From assembly GCA_902729315.2 (NCBI GenBank), contig LR746267.1, positions 3,790,386 through 3,854,385 on the forward strand: a DNA stretch of 64,000 bases, written 5' to 3'. Made by a program: the position numbers and the translations under genes. Under the pieces are notes generated by a model that was not told the origin of the DNA, ran no database searches, and was given only the letters and a program-made list of their open reading frames with translations. This DNA comes from Spirodela intermedia (taxonomy: Eukaryota; Streptophyta; Magnoliopsida; Alismatales; Araceae). Positions 33,001-43,502 of this stretch are shown here, piece by piece (position 1 is the first letter of the stretch; the number at the start of each line of letters is the position of its first letter).

Positions 33001-33899
33001 GACAGTCATCAATAACATCTGGATCATCAAAATCATCTAGAAGATCTATGGTATGACAATCATATACTTGAGATTTCTTAAGATCATTTGATACCTCAAA
33101 AATTTTAATTTCTATTGATTGATCTCCACATGAAATTTTTGCAATACCTGTGGGAAAATCAATATTCATCTTTGCTGTATGCAAAAATAGTCTCCCTAGG
33201 ATGATTGGCGTATCATAAAACTGTCCATTAAAATCCATTTCCAGCACTACAAAATCAGCTAGAAATTTACACCCTTTAACTGTCACTATCACATTTTCTA
33301 AAATACCTTTAGGATATTTTATGGATCTATCAGCAAATTGTAAGGTAACAGTAGAAGGTTTAAGATTAGAAATATTAAATTTATCACAAATACTTGCAGG
33401 TAATAAATTAATACTAGCACCAATGTCAAGTAATGCATTCTGAAAAATGGATCCACCAATATCACATGAAATTAAAGGGGCACCTGTATCTCTCAATTTA
33501 TATGGTAATTGATTTAATAATAATGCACTAGCATGCATAGATAATTTTTCTACTCTAGGTGCCCTTTTTGGTGTACACATTTCTTTCAAAACTCTAGCAT
33601 ATTCAGGAATATGTTCAATGGCAGTGAGTAAAGGAAGACTAATTTGCACATCTTGTAAAATTTTCTTTATTTCTTCATTGTGTTCCTTTTTCTTTCTTTG
33701 TCTAGGCTCTAGAGCTTTAGAAAATGGAATGGTTGTCCTCTCTTTTGAAATTTCCTTGGTAGAATCTATAAAATTCTCTTCTACTCCTATTTGATTTTGT
33801 TTTGGGTTGTCCACGTTTTCTTTTTCTTCTAATGTTTGGGGATAAGGATCAGGTAAAATCTTACCACTACTTAATGCATTCGCTGTCCTAACATTTTCA
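30034..33899 (-). pseudogene. E3 protease, RT, RNase H and integrase (broken)
   Basis: All pol domains are present in one frame: protease (LLDIGASINLLP, with the catalytic DTG changed to DIG), RT (CIDYRKLN, MPFGLCNAPATFQRCM, FMDD), RNase H ([16 protein letters not shown]) and integrase ([34 protein letters not shown]). Stops near 32780, 32093 and 31373 are Trp or Gln codons changed by single transitions. Two others (near 32652 and 30872) are transversions. Near 30168 a 2-bp loss (gacatgatc against gacatatgatc in E1) shifts the frame shortly before the end. The altered protease motif alone would disable maturation. Confidence 0.92.
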
Positions 33900-35341
33900 T
33901 TTCGTGGGTTTTTTCCTAGATTCATGCTACTAGACTCCCCTTGCTGAAATCCTATTGTTGGGCGGTTCCTTGGATTTTCTATAGGCTGACTAGGTAGCTG
34001 TCCCTCTTCTCTCTTATTCCCAAGGGCCTCTATAATTTGTTTCTGGTGCTGCATCATTTGATTCATAGTTTGTTGCATCATTTGATTCATAGTTTGTTGC
34101 ATCATTTGGCTCATTTGCTACATCATTTCCATAGTATCAAGTTAGGTTTGAGAGGGCTGATTTTTCTGAAATCTGTTTTCTTGTTTTGGACGAAATTTAG
34201 AGTTTGAATTGGGTCTAAGTGCTTCTGGATTTTGAATATTATTTGGGTCTCTTCATGAAAAATTATTCCTCCAATTAGGATTATAAGAATTTGAAAAAGG
34301 TTCCCTATTTCTATTAAAACCGTATGCTACTTGCACTTGTTCTTGCATAAGGTGAAATGATTGATCTAAGTTATAACATTGAAATTCAGAATAATCATTT
34401 TCACCATACATAGGACATGTACTATTCAAATTAAGTTGAGGGTTAAAAGGCTTTCTAATATTGTCAATAAGTAAATCAATTTTTTCTAATCTTTGATTAA
34501 TCTGATTAACCTCATTTCTAAGTTTAGAATCATCATCATGATGCAATTCATAAATTCCTCTCTTCTTATCCCTGTCATATAATTCAAAAGAGGCTTGATC
34601 TCTAGAATTTTCACTTAAATTCTCATAAAGACTATAAATCTCATCAGGAGTTTTCTCCATAAAAGCTCCTCCACATATAGAATCAACCATATTTCTATGT
34701 TGTTCTAATAATCCATCATAAAAACTTCTATTGAGCTGTCACTTGGGTATAGCATGATGATGACACTTTCTAAGTAAATTTTTGAATGTTTTCCATGTCT
34801 CATGTAAAGTTTCTCCTGGTCTTTGAGAAAAACTCCATATATGTTTTCTCATATTTTGAGTTTTTCCTAAGGGATAAAATTTTCGAAGAAAGACTTGTTC
34901 TATGTCTTTCCAGCTAGTTAATTCTCTATCTAATGTGGATAGCCAATGGCTAGCTTTGTCCCTAAGTGTATGAGGAAATAATTTCATCTTAATAATTTTC
35001 GGTGTAACTTGAGGGAGATTAACTAAATCACAGACCATATGAAATTTTTCTAAGTGCTGATGAGGTTCTTCTAAAGGCAATCCATGAAAATTAGGGAGCA
35101 TTTGAAAAATTCTTGGATTTATTTCGAATTTAACATTGGGTGCTAATGGGACTCTAATATTGGATGCTCTTTGAAATGAATCAGGGATATAATAATTTTT
35201 CATGGCCATAGGATTGTTCTTAGTTTGACCTGTACTTCCTTCAGGATCTATCAAAATTAATTTTTCTTTCGGATTTTTAGTTTTGAATGAAATAATGAAA
35301 GGATTTTCTAGCCTTGGATGCAAGGATCTTCTACCATGCAT
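33900..35341 (-). pseudogene. E3 gag (broken)
   Basis: It starts at the same MHGRRSLHP as E1 (ATG at 35341). The capsid motifs match E1 and E2. Stops occur at about 34739 and 34253 (both Trp to TGA) and near 34145 and 34120 (Gln codons). The Met/Gln-rich stretch carries an extra eight-residue repeat (MNQMMQQT twice) compared with E1. Confidence 0.9.
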
Positions 35342-35542
35342 AAAAAAATCAATAAATTTGAGGGAAAAGTTTAGTAATTGTTACCCTCCTTCAGTATGCT
35401 CCAGTTCTTGCCTTGTTTCTTTTCATTCCCTTTTTCTAAAAATAAATAAATTCGGCAAGAAGAAAATAAAATAAGAGTTAATTTTATTTTTTTTGTGTAC
35501 TCTAAGAGAAAAACAGAAAAATACTAAATATTATGCAATACA

Positions 35543-35560
35543 TCCCCGGCAACGGCACCA
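35543..35560 (-). other. E3 primer-binding site (tRNA-Asp type)
   Basis: tccccggcaacggcacca on the plus strand is the reverse complement of the E1 site, with the same single change from the tRNA-Asp end. It lies 5 nt from the LTR. Confidence 0.85.
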
Positions 35561-35565
35561 AAATT

Positions 35566-37207
35566 TGACGTGACTTAGTTGTTGTATATTAAATCACACA
35601 AATATAAAATTTATAAAACTAGAAAATACGAATTTTCGGATATTTAGAAGTATTTCTGAAAAAATATATCAATTATAATTCAATAAAACTTCCACAAATA
35701 GCGGTAATTTTCCAAGTCGATCACAGGGATGTAATATAATATCTGGTAATTATTCAGAATTTTTCTCAGAGAATAATATTTTATATGAATTTTATACTAA
35801 GAAATGAAAAGGAAATATATTTAAAATTTACGAAAAAAGGAAATAAGGGTGCGGGCGTCAGGATGACGTCATCGCCCGACGAACGCAAATCGGGCAGAAA
35901 CAGAGTTCCGCCCGGCGATTCTTACGTAAGCGATTACAAACAATTTAATTGATCAAATTAAGATCTGTAAAAGACGGAAGAATCGTAATGAAATGAAGTA
36001 TATGTTGGTAAATTTAAAATCAGCAAATTATCACTAAATGAAATGAAAATTAAGTTGAAAGCAAGAAAATAGTGTTTCGGCGTCGCGACGGCGATGCGTC
36101 GACGATGCACCGGAATCCTGAGCATTCGGGAGGATCGTCGTGCAGTGTCCATGGCCTCGAAGGCTCTCCTTGGACAAAGACGACGTGGGCAATCTCTAGA
36201 TCTTCTCGCGAAGTCTAGAGATTAATGAAATGGGTCGTCGAGTCATCTTCGGCGGCTGTCACCCGGCGGAGCGGAAAAACGGCGACTTTGCGGCTCTCTG
36301 GCGGCTATTACCCGACGGAGAGGAGCTAGATGGAGGTGGAGCGCGTGTCAGGGAGCTTCATCCTTAGGTCCGCACAGCAAGAGGAGGCTCTTCATCGCAT
36401 CTGGTACGGTCTTAGGAGGTGGCGACTCGTCTCCTGGTGGATCATCCTCTTCCCGACGACGGCTTGTTCGTCGATCAATTGGAGATGATTTACTCAATGG
36501 ATTCGCGATCCTTTTATCGCGAATCGTTCAGCAATTTTAGTAGCAATGCTCTGCGAATCGTGTTGACGAGATTTTCGCCGATGATCTAGCGATTCTCGTT
36601 ACTTAATCCTTCACTAGCGATCTGCAGGAAAGTCGCGATAATTAGATAAAAATATATGACTTTTGACTCTAGGAGGATTCGAACCCGCGCTAGTTGTCTG
36701 CCCCTTCTGAGGAAGGTGATACGCGGGTTTAGTCTCACATCGGTTGTGTGTCAATTTTTCGGGCAAATATATAGTAATATTACATTTCTAAGCAAAGTTC
36801 CTTCTCTCGCGTGTACGACCACTCCTTGCCCCACAGCCGGCTGGCCACCGGTGATGTGGAAGGGGAGTGGTGGCGCACACGTGCCTCTTTCGGTCCAAGC
36901 TGCTCGAGCCCCTGCTCGCGGCTACTCCTCGACTGAGCTTTCGACCCGCTTGTAGGCCCGGCTGGCCGGCGGGTCCCCCCATTTTGCAATATTTTAGTTT
37001 TATTTCTTTTTCTTCATTTATCTCAAAAGTAAGACTGTAAAAATCATATAAATTCGTATAAAATCACATAATTACCCAAAAAAATCACATTAATCAACTG
37101 AAAACCACTTTTCACACTTTAACACAAAGATAAGTCTATTTATCACGAGTTAAGACTAAAGCTATATTATTTACTAATTATTAACTCATGATAATGAAGA
37201 CTTATCA
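35566..37207 (-). repeat. E3 5' LTR
   Basis: A complete 1,642-bp LTR runs TGACGTGACTTAG to GACTTATCA on the plus strand, next to the primer site. Confidence 0.93.
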
Positions 37208-37965
37208 AAACCCTTAAATTTAGATTTATTAATGATGCCACAAAAGAGATGAAGTAGCCATAGAGGAAACAAAAAAAGCCCGAACACCAAAAAAAGGTTC
37301 ATTAAAAATTAGCTCATAGACACCTCGTCCATTTTCACACCCCAAACTAATTCTTTATTTGATATATATCCTAAAAGGTATAATGAAAAAAGAAAAATAT
37401 AATAGAACAAAGAATGGCTCAACTAATAATACTGATAGATCAGAAATTAGTAAGAAACTTAAGAATATAAAGAACCTAGGTGAGATGAATAATTGGGGTA
37501 ACAATAGTATTATCATATCTATTGACCAGACAAGTCTAGCTATTGGCAATGGTAACTAGTGGATGATGAGGATTAGACTAGTATGATGATAAAATAGTGG
37601 GTGTGTCGGTCATATAGGTGGAGGCCCCTAAGTCAATAATCTATGGTGAAGATGAAGATGTAAAGAGAACGTGTGTATTAGACATGGAAGGATTCGAAAA
37701 CAAGGCCAGATTGGTTGAGGAATGAGTCATGGCATCACTAGAGTGACATAGTGATTCATACTTGACAAAGGTTAATGTCACCTAAAAAGTTAGAGATGGG
37801 ATATTAGATGGTGCTGAAGAAGCTGATGAATGAGGCAAAAGAGCTGATTGGGTAAAATTAAGTTTCTCAAACTATTTCCAACGTTTCTTAGACAAGTGGT
37901 CCTATTTGCCATAACAGATGCATAGAGGAAAGGAATTGCAGCCTTTCTCTTAACGAATGACCATT
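37208..37965 (-). pseudogene. Ty1/copia relic: gag zinc knuckle, protease, pre-integrase
   Basis: Reading the reverse strand, a degenerate zinc knuckle lies at about 37870-37926 (CICYGK-DHLSKKRWK, where the family has CxxCxxxGHxxxxC). Then comes a protease remnant at about 37630-37650 (IIDLGASTYMT, family IIDSGATxHMT), and near 37232-37243 LLWHH, the start of the gag-pre-integrase motif (LWHxRLGH), followed by stops. This order fits a reverse copia element and joins logically with the RT/RNase H relic at 26334-27748, with E3 between them. The frame is interrupted throughout. The relic ends at the border of the tandem array. Confidence 0.8.
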
Positions 37966-39189
37966 GTCAGAAATAGATATGACCCATCCTATGATGATTT
38001 GTATATCCTTTAAAGTTAAACCAATAAACATAACCTTTAAATTTAATATATATATGTATGAGGCTAATAGTTCTAGCATATTCGATAGAAATATGTTTTT
38101 GTTAAAATAGAACCACAAATAACTTTATGAAGTAATAAGTTTACAATAAAAGTAAATTCAAATCATTTACAATAAAAAGTGATTAAATAGTAGACATAAA
38201 AATCCTCATATCATTCTTTTATTTATATATTTATTTCCATAATTTATGATATCTTGAAATCATTTTCCAATCAATATTTGGACAAGTTTAGATAACCATT
38301 TAAACATTGCATATTCAATTATTAAATTCCCCATAAACTTGATAAGCAGTAATAATTTCATATCATAAAATTTTAGTTTAGAAATTTTTGTACCAATATT
38401 TTACTTCCAACATTCACATTAAACCCAAATTTTCAATTACTTTTTAGTGAGAAGCAATTTTCATAATTATTGATAGTTTCACTAATAGAAATTAATGATT
38501 TGAAGTGGAAAATTTATCATAATTACAAAATTCCGAATATGAGAATCACATAAATTGATTATCTTTTCAAAATTTAGTATCTAAATTATATATGTTTTTA
38601 TCATTAATTAACTTCGTGTAGATGTCCTGATGACTACTCATGTATGATATAAAAACAGAATTATTAGTATTACTTGATACATATTATGTGTGTCTGTCAT
38701 TGTCAAAACCTTATAGGATAATTAAGGCTAACAAAGGCAACAACACACATCATCTAAAATTTTTGTTTATGAATACTCATAATTCGAAGTTCTTTTGAGG
38801 GTTATCTAATCCTTTCCTAGAACAACCACCAGAATTTAATAAAAGAGATTATCATTTTTCATTCATAACAATTTGGTCCATATGTTATTGTATGCTATGA
38901 CTTAATGTCTCTATCTTGTAAGCCATGTTCATAGATATAGACATTTGAAATAGTGTACTATATTGACTGATATAGACATGCCAATATTTTTAGAGTAAAC
39001 AAAATATAGAATCACGCACTTCATCTGATAAACTACTACAATTAAACATGACCTAAGTTTTAATACCATCTGACATACTTTGAATGGAATGAACAGAAAA
39101 TGATAAACTATTCATGAGACGTATGTCATAGCTGCAAATATAATTATTATAAGCTTTGTATCATATTATAAATACTATTTAAGGTTCAA
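37966..39189. other. Gene-free upstream flank of desaturase copy 1
   Basis: AT-rich DNA with no supportable gene. The 38740-38970 part is a diverged relative of 25741-26116, the old flank left of the copia relic. Confidence 0.6.
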
Positions 39190-39310
39190 AACTACAAGGC
39201 TTCAACTCATTGGTTAATTGGTTGAAGCTGGAATGACAACAGAGTTGCGAATTTCAGTACAAGGTGTGAGGGACTGCCCGCATGGGCACCCACCCCAGTT
39301 GAATATCCAC
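39190..39310 (+). repeat. Possible tRNA-derived SINE fragment in the promoter
   Basis: A tRNA-like A-box stretch (cattggttaattggttgaag) and, about 30 bp on, a weak B-box-like stretch (gttgcgaatttcag) are followed by gtgtgagggactgcccgc. An 8-bp inverted repeat gcttcaac/gttgaagc frames the first part. No poly-A tail or target duplication was verified, so this is tentative. Confidence 0.3.
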
Positions 39311-39378
39311 ATGTCAGGTCCGTCGAATACTCCAATCCGAAAGTCACCGTGTGCAGGAATTGACCCCTAAATCCCCTC

Positions 39379-39384
39379 CACGTG
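39379..39384 (+). promoter_or_regulatory. G-box core (desaturase copy 1)
   Basis: CACGTG lies about 350 bp upstream of the TATA-like motif. It is the core bound by plant bZIP and bHLH factors. Its use here is not shown. An identical copy is at 52010-52015. Confidence 0.35.
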
Positions 39385-39731
39385 TTGATGAGTTACGAAT
39401 AATACAAAAAACCAGTGAAATGAGCGTTTTTAATTATTATGGAAAAAAAGTTCATTCAACCCTGCGTGGCAAAGTTGCCGTCTGCCCCGGGAATTGCATG
39501 GCTGCGTCTCGTAATACGAGTGCTGAGAGACACTCGTGTCGCCAACCAGAGTAGACTGACGATGTCCACACTGCATGAGGGGACAGTATACAAACTGTCA
39601 AACTTCAACGGTCGTCGTTGTCCGACGATGACCGAGGGCCAGAGTATTTGATTCTTCCATCGCCGCCTACATGAAGTCAAGAACACGAGTCATCTCTGCC
39701 TCCTACGCCAAAATGGCCGTCGCCCTCGAGA

Positions 39732-39744
39732 CTACAAATAGAGG
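39732..39744 (+). promoter_or_regulatory. TATA-like box of desaturase copy 1
   Basis: ctacaaatagagg resembles the plant TATA consensus and lies 118-130 bp before the start codon, which allows a leader of about 95 nt. The broken copy at 849 has the related ctacaaacag at the same relative place. Confidence 0.6.
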
Positions 39745-39861
39745 CAGCTCGGAGTTCAAAGCAGAGCACAACCAACCCCCCATTGGTTACGTAAGTAAGT
39801 TTTCTCGTCCTCCTCCAGCTGCAATCCCCTGCTATACTGCTCTTCGACCCGTCTGAGAAGG

Positions 39862-41046
39862 ATGGGCGCCGGCGGCAGGATGTTCGCAGAGGAGGAGAGC
39901 CGCCCACTGTCCCGATACTCTAACAAAGGGAAACGGAAGGGTTTCGGTGCCGTCCACCGCTTCCCGGCGGAGAAACCGCCCTTTACCCTCGGCGATCTCA
40001 AGAGGGCCATCCCGCCTCACTGTTTCGAACGATCAGCCCTCCGTTCCTTCTCTCACCTCGCAAGAGACCTCATCCTCTCCGCTACGCTTCTCTACCTCGC
40101 AATCAGCTTCATCCCCCTCCTCCCCTCGCGACTTCAGATCGTCGCGTGGCCGGTGTACTGGGCCGCACAGGGCGCCGTGCTCACGGCCCTTTGGATCCTC
40201 GGCCACGAGTGCGGCCACAACGCCTTCTCTCCCTACGCCCTCCTCGACGACATCGTCGGAATGGTGCTCCACTCCGCTCTCCTCATCCCTTACTTCTCCT
40301 GGAAGTACAGCCACCGCCACCACCACACCAACACCAACAACATCGACCTCGACGAGGTGTGGGTCCCCAAGACCAAGCCCAACCTGTCCCCCCTGGCCAA
40401 GTACCAGAACAACCCCCTCGGCCGTGTCGTCGGCTGGCTGGTCGCGCTCACGGTCGGCTGGCCGCTGTACCTGGCCTTCAACATCGAGAGCCGCTTCTAC
40501 GACCGTTTTGCCAGCCACTACGATCCCTACGGCCCCATCTACAACGACCGCGAGAGGACCCAAGTGATCATCTCCGACCTTGGCGTCCTCGCAACGGTCG
40601 CACTCCTCCTGAAGCTCTGCGCCGCCTATTCTCCAGCTGCCGTCGTCGGGCTGTACGTGCTTCCCTGGATGGTGGCCAACGGCTTCATCGTGGTGACGTC
40701 GTACCTGCAGCACACGCACCCCTCGCTCCCCCACTACGACTCATCGGAGTGGGAATGGTTCAAGGGGGCCCTGGCGACTGTGGACAGGGATTTCGGTCCG
40801 GTGCTCAACAAAGTGCTGCATAACTTCACGGAGACGCACGTGGCGCACCACCTCTTCTCCAAAATGCCTCACTACCACGCCCTGGAGGCCACCCGGGCCA
40901 TCCGGCCCATTCTCGGGGAGTACTACCAGTTCGACCGGACTCCCGTCCTCAAGGCGATGTGGAGGGAGGCGAACGAGTGCCTCTTCGTCCAACCTGACCA
41001 AGGCTCGGACAAGAGCGGAGTGTTCTGGTACAGCAATAAGCTGTGA
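39862..41046 (+). CDS. FAD2-like microsomal fatty-acid desaturase, copy 1
   Basis: A 394-residue, intron-less protein of the plant FAD2 family (usually 380-390 residues), whose members act on acyl chains of ER phosphatidylcholine and take electrons from cytochrome b5. The three di-iron histidine boxes are HECGH (115-119), HRHHH (151-155; usually HRRHH) and HVAHH (326-330). Typical context is kept: WKYSH, DEVWVPK, HYDSSEWEW, LFSKMPHYHALEAT. Hydrophobic segments lie near 70-90, 93-114, 130-145, 185-206 and 235-280. The end YSNKL fits the aromatic ER-retrieval signal seen in FAD2 (YNNKL). The ATG is the first in frame and follows a TATA-like box. The divergent second box and flanking residues (HECGHN, HTNTNNID) leave open whether it is a delta-12 desaturase or a diverged member such as an acetylenase, hydroxylase or conjugase. 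It is GC-rich against AT-rich flanks. Residue 67 is Ala (Ser in copy 2). Confidence 0.93.
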   Translation: MGAGGRMFAEEESRPLSRYSNKGKRKGFGAVHRFPAEKPPFTLGDLKRAIPPHCFERSALRSFSHLARDLILSATLLYLAISFIPLLPSRLQIVAWPVYWAAQGAVLTALWILGHECGHNAFSPYALLDDIVGMVLHSALLIPYFSWKYSHRHHHTNTNNIDLDEVWVPKTKPNLSPLAKYQNNPLGRVVGWLVALTVGWPLYLAFNIESRFYDRFASHYDPYGPIYNDRERTQVIISDLGVLATVALLLKLCAAYSPAAVVGLYVLPWMVANGFIVVTSYLQHTHPSLPHYDSSEWEWFKGALATVDRDFGPVLNKVLHNFTETHVAHHLFSKMPHYHALEATRAIRPILGEYYQFDRTPVLKAMWREANECLFVQPDQGSDKSGVFWYSNKL

Positions 41047-43497
41047 CCGGCATGAACAGCGAACGCTGCCCTTCGGCGCGATGGTGATGCCGGTTTACAT
41101 CCTCGGCCTTACTTATCTTCGGTTGAATTCTTTATCCATTCTTTGCAGTGGATGAAAGCGCCTCATTTGGGCGCTCCACAACGAAATTAAGATGAATTAT
41201 TTGTTGTTCATGGTATACTTGTACGTAAATGACTGTCTTATCAGTAATTTATCCAAGCCAATGCTTTTTGTTCGTGGCAGTCTCTTAGATGGCTCCGCGG
41301 CGCCGCTACCAACAGATTCGCCGGTTTTCCTACTCGCCGTCTCCGGGTCTCATGTTTCCAACGGTGTGCCACGTACCAACTCTGGTTTGGAAAGGTTTAC
41401 TATGCAGCCGGCTCCGCCGTCTACTCCACCGTGTGGGGTGCTGTTATTGTACTGGTGAAACGTCAAACATTTGCGCCGTTTCCCTACTTTTTACGAAACT
41501 GACTCACATCCGTCTCTCTCCTCTCTCGCTTCTATTTTTCTGTTTTGCTCACTAATGAAAGGTTGGATTGAAAATACTATTAAGGGCACGTTTGTCATAA
41601 CAAAAGAAATGTACTCGGAGAGACTCTCTGATCCAAAAGTGCTGCATTTACTAATGTAAGTAGATACTTTTTGCAGTACTGGTGGCAAAATTTTGATTAG
41701 TTTTCAATGCATACACCTAATAAGGAGTTGATTTTCTTATAACCTATATCGTAGTTGTAAAATCTGTGATTACTAAACTAGTGGTATCCACTTCATCGAA
41801 AAAGTTTACATCTTGTTCAATTAGATGACAATAGCGATTTTTTCAATGGAGATTTATTTGAAGAAGTTTACATGAAATTACGTTTGAGATATTATAGTAA
41901 TAGCTTCGTGACTATCATGGTAAATTCATTTGTAAATTACATGAGTCAATTTATGGTTTTTGACAAATATTTGCATGATGATATTTCAAATTATCTACTT
42001 TATTAATCTAATTTAGATACAGTTAATTCAAGTCCAATTATTTCTTGTTTATAAATGACTCTAGTTCTTCATTTGTGCTCCATTCGTTTCAAGTAGTACT
42101 ATTGTACTAGACATTCACTTTCAATCATTAATATTGTGATTGCTTTCTTGCATACCCAATATAAAATTAAATATTTTGATGATTGGAAGTATTTTTTGGG
42201 TTTAGAAATTTCACATTCTTTAACATGGATGGTTGTCTTAATACTTTTATACTTTGCAATGATTTGAAGATAGTGACTTTCTTGATTCTAAACTTACAGT
42301 TGTTCATCTATACCTTCAATCATAACTCAATGTCACAACTAGAAAGAACTGTATAAAATCCATCATACATTGGAAATTAATTGGCAGGTTTTTGTACTTA
42401 ACCTTTGCAGTACACAAACATCCCCATTTGACAACAATGCATCATATGTTTTGATATTTCATGTAAACTTTTGATCACTAGTTTTTACTATTTTCTTCAA
42501 TCTCTTTATAAATCTAAACATTCTTAGATGCAAATTGGGCTACTTCTAATTCTCACAAATGAATCACTGAAATTTTCATTTTTCTAAAAGAATCATTGGT
42601 CTCTTGAAGGACAAGGAAATAATCAACAATATCAAGGTTGGTTGCTGAAGTTGAATAGGAAGTATTGTCACTAGTATTAGAAAACTACTTTGATTACAAC
42701 AGTTAATGAAGAAAATTGGCATCAAAGCACTAATCCAACACCTTTTTTTCATGATGGAGTTGAACTAATTCCCCTATTAGTTTGGTTGGTGTCTTGCCCA
42801 GAAATGTGAGGTTTATTGGAGCACACCACCTTAAGGAGAAAAATATTCAACATCATTTAGAGGAAAAAGATCTAACTGTCTTGTAAAATTCTCTTTGGTT
42901 CTTTTATCTACAGAAATATCATTTTCTCCCTCTATAATTACAAGAGGATTTCCATATACTATGTGGATCATGCTGAATGACTTATTTTTCATATGCTCAC
43001 CTGTGTACAATCTTGTCATTGCAATTTTTTATGTGATTATATGTAAACATCCATTTTTGTGGTTAACACTATTTTTTATTACTATTCCATTGTTGGTATT
43101 CCTACCTTTCTATGTTCACATCAATCGGATATATAAGGAGGCCAACTATCATTAATGATAGGACATGTGCACATAAATAGGTGGGGAGGGAGAGGGAAGA
43201 GAATGAGTTTAAAAGTGGGGACAATGATGACACTAATGACAATAATGTCTTTCAATGATGACAATGATGACATAAATAGGACAGGTTGCAGCTTGCATTG
43301 GCTAATCCTCACTATAAATAGTTCATCAAGCCAAGGTAAAAGGAGATTTAATTAAGATGGAATCAAATTATATCATTAAAATATTTGTGCTGAAGCTAGA
43401 GATGATGTTAAGAAGCAAGTTTTTTCTTGAAGTACATCAATCAGGGTGGTGTTGTGCTTTATGAGAAACTTTTCATCTATAATGTTTGATAGTTCTG
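41047..43497. other. 3' flank of desaturase copy 1
   Basis: The first 400 bp include the probable 3' UTR and a GC-rich patch (41289-41458) with short frames but no known domain. No clear AATAAA follows the stop. The rest is AT-rich and without a gene. Small frames at 42895-43155 and 43155-43355 look random. Confidence 0.55.
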
Positions 43498-43502
43498 GTG
43501 CT

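Larger units (their letters stand above)
27749..37207 (-). mobile_element. E3: Athila-type element inserted in the copia relic
   Basis: This reverse-oriented relative of E1 has a complete 5' LTR (35566-37207), primer site, single-frame gag-pol with stops, stem-loop, doubled G-rich tract and only the inner part of its 3' LTR (27749-28455). The missing 3' end means no target duplication can be tested. Copia sequence on both sides (RT on the left, protease and gag-pre-integrase on the right), with the copia integrase absent, suggests insertion into copia followed by one deletion that removed the E3 LTR end and the copia integrase. Confidence 0.88.

Noticed and set aside
39803-39830. Possible leader intron (gtaagt ... 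ctccag) just before the desaturase start
   Set aside because: FAD2 genes often have a leader intron, and both splice consensus ends are visible, but they are only about 30 bp apart, too short for a plant intron. A larger leader intron with a distant first exon cannot be excluded without cDNA.
40033-40734. Long reverse and shifted frames across the desaturase genes (up to 233 codons)
   Set aside because: GC-rich third positions open shadow frames on both strands. They are identical in both units only because the DNA is, and have no domain.
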